From an uncultured Holophagaceae bacterium (lineage in GTDB: Bacteria > Acidobacteriota > Holophagae > Holophagales > Holophagaceae), in NCBI GenBank assembly GCA_903919165.1, contig CAIXHJ010000467.1, forward strand, positions 1-10,736: 10,736 nucleotides of DNA, written 5' to 3'. Positions 5,567 to 10,736 of this stretch are shown here, in pieces (within the stretch, counting starts at the first letter, position 1; each line of letters opens with the position of its first letter). The notes beneath the pieces were generated by a model, which was given only the letters and a program-made list of their open reading frames with translations, was not told the DNA's origin and did not search any database. The position numbers and the translations under genes were made by a program.

Positions 5567-6640
5567 TTGACCCTGGACGCGAAACATTGCGCTTGTGCCC
5601 CGCATCCGCCAGTACCAGGCCCGGGGTTCTGGAGGTCCGGAGGTTGGCTTCTGGTAGCCCTCCCGGCCTGGTTCGCGCTCTATCTGGGCCTGAAACCGAT
5701 GGCAGACTGGCTGGCCTTCCGCGTCCTCGGCCTGCAACCGGGCAGCCGTCTGGGCGAGGCTGTGGCCTTCTTCGCGTACGATGGACCCAAAGTGCTGTTG
5801 CTGCTAGGGCTCGTGGTGCTGGGCGTGAGCTTCGTGCAGACTTTCATCAGCCCGGAACGCACCCGCGACCTGCTAGCCCAGCGCACGGGGGCCTGGAGCA
5901 ACCTGCTGGCTGCCCTGCTGGGCATCGCCACGCCCTTCTGTTCCTGTTCTGCCGTGCCACTCTTCATCGGCTTCGTGCGTGTGGGTGTGCCTCTCGGCGC
6001 GACCTTCAGTTTCCTTGTCTCGGCGCCCATGGTGAACGAGGTCGCGCTGTTCCTGCTGCTCAGCCTCTTTGGGTGGCGCATCACCCTTGTCTACGCCATG
6101 ACGGGTGTGGCAGTGGCCTTCCTCTCCGGCTGGGTAATCGGGAAACTCCGCATGGAGAGCCATCTAGAGCCATGGGTGATGGAGATTCCCTTTGAGCCCA
6201 GCGTCGCCACCGCTGGTCCTTCTGGCCTTTCCGCTCGTTTGGCTGTCTCCGCGGAGGCTGCCCGCGACATTCTCGCCAAGGTGGGGATCTACATCCTCGT
6301 GGGCATCGCCGTGGGAGCCTTTCTTCACGGGTACGTACCGGCGGAATTCATGGTGCGATTCATGGGCAAGTCGGCTTGGTGGAGCGTCCCGCTGGCTGTC
6401 CTGATTGGAGTGCCCCTTTACGCCAATGCCGCAGGCATCATCCCCATCGTGCAGGTGCTTCTGGCCAAGGGTGCAGCTCTGGGGACAACCTTGGCCTTCA
6501 TGATGGCCGTCACAGGGCTGTCGCTGCCTGAATCTGTGATCCTTCGGAAAGTAATGCGTCCAACCCTCTTGGCGATTTTCCTCGGCGTTGTCGCCGTCGG
6601 CATCGTACTCGTGGGCTTTCTATTCAACGTGCTGATGTAG
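5567..6640 (+). CDS. arsP: ArsP-like organoarsenical permease (COG0701/DUF318)
   Basis: The TTG at 5567 is chosen because GGAGG (5554-5558) lies eight bases upstream and it just clears the arsM stop; GTG 5531 would overlap arsM by 32 bases. The product has 357 residues with about eight to ten membrane segments in two related halves. The first half carries the hallmark ATPFCSCSAVPLFIGF (C125, C127) and APMVNE. The second half carries GVPLYANAAGIIPIVQVL, without the paired Cys some relatives have. The short cytoplasmic-looking N-terminus has C8-A-C10. Characterised ArsP proteins export trivalent organoarsenicals such as MAs(III), the product of ArsM, and that is the best role here. Other COG0701 members handle Cu, Zn or are unknown. 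The thioredoxin-like gene follows nine bases downstream, a common pairing. Confidence 0.82.
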   Translation: MTLDAKHCACAPHPPVPGPGFWRSGGWLLVALPAWFALYLGLKPMADWLAFRVLGLQPGSRLGEAVAFFAYDGPKVLLLLGLVVLGVSFVQTFISPERTRDLLAQRTGAWSNLLAALLGIATPFCSCSAVPLFIGFVRVGVPLGATFSFLVSAPMVNEVALFLLLSLFGWRITLVYAMTGVAVAFLSGWVIGKLRMESHLEPWVMEIPFEPSVATAGPSGLSARLAVSAEAARDILAKVGIYILVGIAVGAFLHGYVPAEFMVRFMGKSAWWSVPLAVLIGVPLYANAAGIIPIVQVLLAKGAALGTTLAFMMAVTGLSLPESVILRKVMRPTLLAIFLGVVAVGIVLVGFLFNVLM

Positions 6641-6648
6641 GAGTTGAG

Positions 6649-6879
6649 ATGAGAATCGAAGTGCTGGGAAGCGGCTGTGCCAAATGCAAGCTGCTTGCGG
6701 AACGGGCTGAAGAGGCCGCGAACAACCTGGGCTTGGCCTTCACCCTGGTGAAAGTCACAGACTATCCGGACATCGTGGCCCGTGGCGTGATGTCCACGCC
6801 AGGGCTGGTGGTGGATGGTGTCGTGAAAAGCCAGGGGCATGTGCCTAGCGTGGCGGCCCTCCAGGACATCCTGCGGTAG
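6649..6879 (+). CDS. Small thioredoxin/glutaredoxin-like protein (MTH895/TM0996 type)
   Basis: The product has 76 residues. The AGGAG ribosome site (6639-6643) overlaps the permease stop codon, so translation is coupled. The fold signature is MRIEVLGSGCAKC with the redox pair C10-A-K-C13, the cis-proline loop MSTPGLVVDG (48-57) and a closing helix (PSVAALQDIL). This matches the minimal redox-active disulfide proteins seen beside COG0701 permeases and arsR genes. Likely roles are reducing ArsC or the permease, or carrying a soft metal to the exporter. It is probably the last gene of the arsenic operon. Confidence 0.88.
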   Translation: MRIEVLGSGCAKCKLLAERAEEAANNLGLAFTLVKVTDYPDIVARGVMSTPGLVVDGVVKSQGHVPSVAALQDILR

Positions 6880-6905
6880 GATTGCCTCCTGTCCGCGGAG
6901 ATTCC

Positions 6906-7952
6906 ATGCGCATCGGCATCCTGGGTTATGGCCGCTTCGGGAGGGCGCTCGGTTCGCTGCTCCTAGAGGCGGGCCATGCCTATCAGGCCTGGGATCCGGC
7001 CACCGATATTCCCTTGGACCATCGGGCCGCCGGCCTCCGCGATCTGGTGGACGCACAGGAGGCCGTGGTGCTTGCGGTGCCAGTGCCCGCACTGGCCAGC
7101 GTCCTGCGTGACCTGCGGCCATGCCTGAATGCCGGTCAACTGGTCTTCGACGTGGGCAGCGTGAAGGTGGGCCCCTGCGCCCTTCTAGAGGAACACCTCG
7201 GCGGGGCCATTCCCCATGTCGGAACGCATCCTCTCTTCGGACCCGTGAGCCTTGCACGGGCGGAGCGGCCCTTGCGAGTGGTGCTCTGCGCTTCGCCTCT
7301 CCATCCTGCCGCTGCTGATCGGGCAGAGAGGCTGTTCCATAGTCTCGGATGCGAAGTGCTGCGCCAGAGCCCTGAGGACCACGACCGCGTGATGGCCACC
7401 ACCCATGCTCTCACCTTCTTCATCGCCAAGGGGCTCCTGGCCGTGGGCGCCGGGGCCGAGCTGCCCTTCACGCCTCCCTCCTTCCACGCCATCGCCCGCA
7501 CGCTGGAGTCTGTGCGGGAGGACGCTGGCCACCTCTTCGCCACCCTCCAGAACGAGAATCCCTTTGCCAACGGAGCCCGCGAGGGCCTGCTGGAGGCGCT
7601 GTTGGCCATCCACCGGAGTCTCGCCGAGGCCGCCGAGACAGGTGGAGGCGAGCAGCTGTCCATCCCTGACCTCGGTACCCGCTCCCCCGCCCTGCAGGAG
7701 GCTCGCAATCACATTGATTCGCTGGATCAGGAACTGGTAGCCCTGCTGGCCCGCCGTACGGAACTCGTGCTCCGCGCGGGCCGGGCCAAGGCCGAGTTGA
7801 ATCTCCCCATCCACGACCCCGAGCGTGAAGCCGCCCAGCTGCAGGCCCGTCGTACTTGGGCTGACGAGGCGGGACTCGATGCCCAGGGCGTGGAGGACGT
7901 CTTCAGGGCCGTGCTGAGATCCTCCCGCTCTGCTCAGGGCAGCGCGGGCTGA
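6906..7952 (+). CDS. tyrA: Prephenate dehydrogenase fused to C-terminal chorismate mutase
   Basis: The product has 348 residues from ATG 6906 with GGAG (6897-6900) upstream. Residues 1 to about 255 form a TyrA dehydrogenase: nucleotide loop G7-Y-G9-R-F-G12, the conserved GTHPLFGP (106-113) with H108, and HDRVMATTHALTFF (159-172). Residues about 266-344 form an AroQ chorismate mutase that aligns without gaps to the E. coli enzyme and keeps its active-site set: R267, R284, K295, D304, R307, E308, S340 and Q344 (E. coli R11, R28, K39, D48, R51, E52, S84, Q88). The protein should convert chorismate to prephenate and then to 4-hydroxyphenylpyruvate for tyrosine. The domain order is the reverse of E. 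coli T-protein. It follows the thioredoxin-like gene by 26 bases but has no evident link to arsenic. Confidence 0.9.
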   Translation: MRIGILGYGRFGRALGSLLLEAGHAYQAWDPATDIPLDHRAAGLRDLVDAQEAVVLAVPVPALASVLRDLRPCLNAGQLVFDVGSVKVGPCALLEEHLGGAIPHVGTHPLFGPVSLARAERPLRVVLCASPLHPAAADRAERLFHSLGCEVLRQSPEDHDRVMATTHALTFFIAKGLLAVGAGAELPFTPPSFHAIARTLESVREDAGHLFATLQNENPFANGAREGLLEALLAIHRSLAEAAETGGGEQLSIPDLGTRSPALQEARNHIDSLDQELVALLARRTELVLRAGRAKAELNLPIHDPEREAAQLQARRTWADEAGLDAQGVEDVFRAVLRSSRSAQGSAG

Positions 7953-8989
7953 CTCAAGTCATTGGGGTCCTTCCACTCGACCACCATTGGGCCAATCGGC
8001 TGATCGGTCAGTCGGATTTCCCGGGTGATGCGAAGTTCAAGGGGCCATGCGTTCACCAGCCAGGGGACTTCCAGGACCTGGAGAGCCTTCCCTTCGCGAT
8101 CGGGTCCCTGGAGGTCCAGCCGCATCCAGGCGCGGTTGGTCCGGATCCACAGCACGTGATGCGTGCCGTCAGGCGGATTGGGGAAGTGCGTCAGGGTGAG
8201 TACGGCAAGGTCTGCGCCGGGTAGGCTTCGGAAGGTGGCGTGGCATCCGTTTTCCCCGGAGGCTTCCGCCCGAGGGATCAGCCTGAGTGCCTTCGTTTGG
8301 CTGTCCGCCAGCAGGTGTACGGCCCGCCCCGTTAGCGCATCCTTAGTGGCGTGGCGCTGGTAGGCCCAGGAACCCGCTCCGGCGATGGCGAGGATGAGCA
8401 AGGCCACCAGCCCCCCCAGGTGGCGCTCCAGCTGCCTCAGGCCGCTGCGGATCCGGGTCTTGGCGGTGCCCAGCGGCACCCTGAGCGCCTTGGCAACCTC
8501 CTCGTGGGTGAGGTCTGCGAAGAAGGCCAGGCGCAAGGCCGCGCGCTGGGGCTCCGGAAGGGCGGCCAGGGCTTCCGAAACCGCGTCCCGCTGGTATTCA
8601 AGCCACAGGGCCTCATCCGGGAGGGGATCCTCCGCCCACAAGGCCCCCTGGTCGAGCAGCAGATCGCTCGAAGTCTGGGGGCGCCGGGATCGGGACCGGA
8701 GCTCGTCCAGCATCCGGTGGTGCCCGATGCTCAGCAGCCAGGTGCGGAAGGACCCGCGCAACGGATCAAAGTCGGCGGCCTTCCGCCAGACGGCAAGGAA
8801 GGTGTCCTGGACGATCTCCTCCGCCGCAGCCCGATCAAGGGTGCGGGAGGCCAGATGGAAGACCAGGGGGGCATAGCGCCGGTACAACTGCTGGAGCGCC
8901 TCCTCCTCGCCCTTGCCAACGCGCAGGAGCAGGTCGGCGTCCTCCTCCCCAATGGGCCTGGCCTTGGATGGATCGACCGGAGTGGACAT
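7934..8989 (-). CDS. ECF sigma factor fused to TM helix and RskA-like domain
   Basis: The product has 351 residues. Region sigma-2 spans about 30-100 (YRRYAPLVFHLASR, then EIVQDTFLAVWRKAADFD and RTWLLSIGHHRMLDELR). Region sigma-4 spans about 136-190 (ALPEPQRAALRLAFFADLTHEEVAKALRVP, GTAKTRIRSGLRQLERHL; reading across a helix-turn-helix). Directly after it lies one hydrophobic helix (192-210), then about 140 residues expected outside the membrane. These resemble the C-terminal domain of RskA-type anti-sigma factors (LTHFPNPPDGTHHVLWI, IGPMVVEW). No separate zinc-finger or anti-sigma helix domain is seen between them. The sigma factor is thus probably tethered to the inner membrane. It is last in the minus-strand operon, 60 bases after the Rieske gene, and its 3' end overlaps tyrA by 19 bases tail to tail. 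Confidence 0.85.
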   Translation of the reverse strand: MSTPVDPSKARPIGEEDADLLLRVGKGEEEALQQLYRRYAPLVFHLASRTLDRAAAEEIVQDTFLAVWRKAADFDPLRGSFRTWLLSIGHHRMLDELRSRSRRPQTSSDLLLDQGALWAEDPLPDEALWLEYQRDAVSEALAALPEPQRAALRLAFFADLTHEEVAKALRVPLGTAKTRIRSGLRQLERHLGGLVALLILAIAGAGSWAYQRHATKDALTGRAVHLLADSQTKALRLIPRAEASGENGCHATFRSLPGADLAVLTLTHFPNPPDGTHHVLWIRTNRAWMRLDLQGPDREGKALQVLEVPWLVNAWPLELRITREIRLTDQPIGPMVVEWKDPNDLSQPALP

Positions 8990-9049
8990 CGTGGATCTAT
9001 CCTCGTCCCGTGAATGAGTCCAGGCCAGCCTTTGTGCGAGTCCAAGGGT

Positions 9050-9526
9050 TCAAAGACGAACCTCGGGAGGCACTGTGCTGGAGACATCTACCTGCAGCAG
9101 ATCTCTGGACCCGACGGCTTTCACCTCAAGGTGGCGCAGGGGCAGTTTGGCCGGCCCCTCGGTGACCTCCCCCTGGAAGTTGTAGGCGCTGTCGTGGCAG
9201 GGGCAACCGAAGCCCGAAGGCCCTTCGGACAGGACCAGGCAGCCACGGTGGGTGCAGATGGCCGTCAGGGCGAAGATGCCGCGGTCATCCGCGGCCAGGT
9301 AGAAGGCCCCGAGCTTCCGGTAGTCGAGAACCTTGCCAGGCTTCATCTCGTCCCGGGTCACTTCGGTGAGCTTCAGCGGTTGGGGGTCCGGTGGCTTCTC
9401 GGGGGCGACGGGCGTCTGGGTACGGCCATGGAGGGCCGTCCCCGCCAGCAGAGCGCAGGCAGTGGCACAAAAGGCCCGCCGCGAGGAGGCCACCGGTACC
9501 GGATCGAGGAGTTGCTCTGGCGTCAT
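9050..9526 (-). CDS. Rieske [2Fe-2S] protein with Tat-type signal
   Basis: The product has 158 residues, starting in an ATGA overlap with the stop of the metallophosphoesterase. The N-terminus has S15-R16-R17-A-F19 followed by a hydrophobic stretch (CATACALLAGTAL), a twin-arginine export signal or anchor. The cluster motifs are C91-T-H93-R-G-C96 and C108-P-C110-H111: C91, H93, C108 and H111 would bind the iron-sulfur centre and C96-C110 would form the disulfide typical of high-potential Rieske proteins. It should act as an electron carrier on the outer face of the inner membrane. No cytochrome b gene is nearby, so it is not obviously part of a bc1 complex. Its redox partner is unknown. Confidence 0.9.
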   Translation of the reverse strand: MTPEQLLDPVPVASSRRAFCATACALLAGTALHGRTQTPVAPEKPPDPQPLKLTEVTRDEMKPGKVLDYRKLGAFYLAADDRGIFALTAICTHRGCLVLSEGPSGFGCPCHDSAYNFQGEVTEGPAKLPLRHLEVKAVGSRDLLQVDVSSTVPPEVRL

Positions 9527-10473
9527 ACAGGCTTCTCGGCGGCCTTCATGGCTTCGGCCAGCGGCTTCTCGGACAGGACCAGGAGCCCCTGACCCTCGGT
9601 GACCTTGAGTTGGGCAGGCTGGGTGTGGACCTGACGAAATCCGAGTCCCTGGTAGGGATGGGCCGGGTCCCAGGGAATCGGTGCCCGCTTGGGCGTGGAT
9701 CCCGGGGCCGGTAAGGGGAAGATCAGGGAAGTGGCCGAATGGTGCTGGATGTGCCCGGTTCGGTGATGGTGCTCTTGGTGGATATGGCCGTAGAACACGG
9801 TGACGAAGCGGTGATCCTTCAACAGGTCGATGACCTTCTGCCCGTCAGTGGTGGTCCAGTCCCAGTCGGGGTAGAGGTCAAACAGCGGCCGGTGCGTGAA
9901 GATCACGAGTGGTTCCAGCTTGGGCGTCCGGCTCAATTCTCCCGCGAACCACTTGAGCTGTTCCTCGCCCAGGATGGAGCCCTCCTGGGACACGTTGTCC
10001 AGGACGAGGAAGTGGATGCCTTTGTGGGCGAAGGCGTAGCGGGAGGCCCCGAAGGCCTCGTGGAAGGCCTCGCCGTGATCCCCCGACGCGTCGTGCTCGC
10101 CGGGCAGGTAGCGGACCTGCTTGGCACGCAGTCGCCCTGCCTGCTGCTTGAACTCAGCCATGCGCTTGCGGCGGAGGATCGGGTCATCCGTGATGTGGGT
10201 GAGGTCCCCCGTGAAGATGACTAAATCCGGCTGCGGATCGAGGGCGTTCACAGCATCGATGGCCTTGCCCAGGGTGCCTGTGGCGTCGGGGTTGGCCTTC
10301 GGCCCCTCGAAACCCCAGTGGGTATCCGTCAGCTGCACGAAGTAGAAGTCCGAGGGTTTGGTTCCGGCGGCAGGGCCGAGTGCTTCCGAGAAGCCTGGAA
10401 GCCCGGTGGCGAAGACCGCACCTCCGATCCCCATGATCTTGATGAACGTGAATCGGTTCATCTGTGACCCCAT
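9523..10473 (-). CDS. Exported or membrane-anchored calcineurin-like metallophosphoesterase
   Basis: The product has 316 residues from ATG 10473-10471, picked because AGGAGG (10484-10479 on this strand) lies five bases before it; the frame stays open 35 codons further upstream without support. The N-terminus (MNRFTFIKIMGIGGAVFATGLP) looks like a Tat signal that has lost one Arg of the pair, or a simple anchor. Metal-site motifs in order: D50-T-H52, G89-D90, G125-E-H-D128 (canonical GNHD with Asn changed to Glu), H194 in FTHRP, and G229-H-I-H232 followed by a His-rich stretch (EHHHRTGHIQHH). The enzyme would hydrolyse phosphoesters using two metal ions; the substrate is unknown. It is first in an operon with the Rieske and sigma genes. 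Confidence 0.87.
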   Translation of the reverse strand: MGSQMNRFTFIKIMGIGGAVFATGLPGFSEALGPAAGTKPSDFYFVQLTDTHWGFEGPKANPDATGTLGKAIDAVNALDPQPDLVIFTGDLTHITDDPILRRKRMAEFKQQAGRLRAKQVRYLPGEHDASGDHGEAFHEAFGASRYAFAHKGIHFLVLDNVSQEGSILGEEQLKWFAGELSRTPKLEPLVIFTHRPLFDLYPDWDWTTTDGQKVIDLLKDHRFVTVFYGHIHQEHHHRTGHIQHHSATSLIFPLPAPGSTPKRAPIPWDPAHPYQGLGFRQVHTQPAQLKVTEGQGLLVLSEKPLAEAMKAAEKPV

Positions 10474-10484
10474 GCGCCCCTCCT

Positions 10485-10501
10485 CCCGGGCTGGGCCCGG
10501 G
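10485..10501 (-). repeat. Perfect GC hairpin abutting the metallophosphoesterase ribosome site
   Basis: CCCGGGC and GCCCGGG pair perfectly around a 3-base loop, all G or C in the stem. On the minus strand the second arm runs into the GGGAGGAGG ribosome site (10487-10479), so the fold would mask part of it or sit just before it. It could tune translation or trim read-through from the dismutase gene. No T run follows. Confidence 0.45.
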
Positions 10502-10518
10502 TCCAGTTGATGTCCGCC

Positions 10519-10535
10519 CTGTGTGGGGGACACAG
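10519..10535 (-). repeat. Small inverted repeat in the leader of the metallophosphoesterase operon
   Basis: CTGTGT and ACACAG flank five G bases. It may be a weak hairpin in the 5' leader or an operator; nothing in the sequence decides between them. Confidence 0.25.
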
Positions 10536-10595
10536 ATGGATACGCCGGGATCCGGCCACTGGATGTAGGGACATGCAACCCGGGGGAAACAGGCA

Positions 10596-10613
10596 GGCCC
10601 CCGGCTGGGGGCC
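10596..10613 (-). terminator. Candidate terminator of the superoxide dismutase gene
   Basis: GGCCCCC and GGGGGCC form a perfect 7-bp stem with a GGCT tetraloop (AGCC on the minus strand), 43 bases after the dismutase stop. The following minus-strand bases are TGCCTGTTTCCCC, so the T tract is short, but a stem this strong near a stop codon still suits a terminator in GC-rich DNA. Confidence 0.55.
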
Positions 10614-10655
10614 CATCCTAGAGTACGCGTTGAGAAGCGAGGGTCTGCCCGCGCC

Positions 10656-10736
10656 TTACTTCCCGAAGCGCTTGCTAATTTCGCTCCACTTGATGTTCTC
10701 GACGAATGCATCGAGGTACTTCGCGCGGGCGATGCC
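10656..10736 (-). CDS. Fe/Mn superoxide dismutase, C-terminal end only
   Basis: Only the last 26 residues and the TAA stop (10658-10656) are inside the window; the gene continues beyond base 10736. The visible end reads A-R-A-K-Y-L-D-A-F, then N-I-K-W, then ISKRFGK. This fits the closing helix of iron/manganese superoxide dismutases (pattern RxxYxxxFxxxxxWxxxxxR). None of the metal-binding residues is visible. Such an enzyme turns superoxide into hydrogen peroxide and oxygen. It points the same way as the metallophosphoesterase operon, 182 bases upstream of it, with a candidate terminator between. Confidence 0.7.
   Translation of the reverse strand, partial: GIARAKYLDAFVENIKWSEISKRFGK

Noticed and set aside
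8351..9013. Plus-strand open frame opposite the sigma gene
   Set aside because: Antisense to clear sigma-2/sigma-4 motifs; no domain of its own.
1..10736. Mobile element, CRISPR array, tRNA or rRNA
   Set aside because: No transposase, integrase, terminal inverted repeats, repeat-spacer pattern, or RNA gene signature was found on either strand by reading.

Overview
The window is GC-rich and densely coded, with gaps between genes mostly under 75 bases. Codon style, domain fusions and the mix of respiratory and arsenic genes would fit a member of the Acidobacteriota such as a Geothrix/Holophaga relative. That placement is an impression with low confidence; no rRNA or other phylogenetic marker is present.

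Layout. Positions 1-1393 (+) hold the 3' end of a hotdog-fold thioesterase and a two-helix potassium channel with a cytoplasmic RCK module. Positions 1456-6879 (+) hold an arsenic-resistance cluster of nine genes: a Cys-tailed AhpD/CMD-like protein, a broken acr3 arsenite exporter, a rhodanese-like protein without its catalytic Cys, an ArsN1-type acetyltransferase, a low-molecular-weight-phosphatase-type arsenate reductase, arsR, arsM, an ArsP/COG0701 permease and a small thioredoxin-like protein. A clear promoter with TTTCGA half-sites lies directly before arsR, so arsR-arsM-arsP-trx is probably a self-regulated operon. Positions 6906-7952 (+) encode a prephenate dehydrogenase with a chorismate mutase fused at its C-terminus. 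Positions 7934-10473 (-) form an operon of a metallophosphoesterase, a Rieske protein and an ECF sigma factor fused to a transmembrane helix and an RskA-like outer domain. The last 81 bases are the 3' end of an Fe/Mn superoxide dismutase (-).

How the arsenic genes may work together: ArsC reduces arsenate, ArsM methylates As(III), the ArsP-like permease can export trivalent methylarsenicals, and ArsN1 would acetylate arsinothricin-like compounds. The inorganic As(III) exporter acr3 carries a frameshift, a stop codon and an internal deletion, so the surviving cluster looks tilted toward organoarsenicals. Five of its proteins carry Cys-rich tails, while two of them have lost the catalytic cysteines of their families. 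That is the most unusual pattern in the window.

The minus-strand operon looks like an envelope stress or redox module: a membrane-tethered sigma factor cotranscribed with an exported iron-sulfur protein and a phosphoesterase, next to superoxide dismutase. No tRNA, rRNA, CRISPR array, insertion sequence or integrase was seen.
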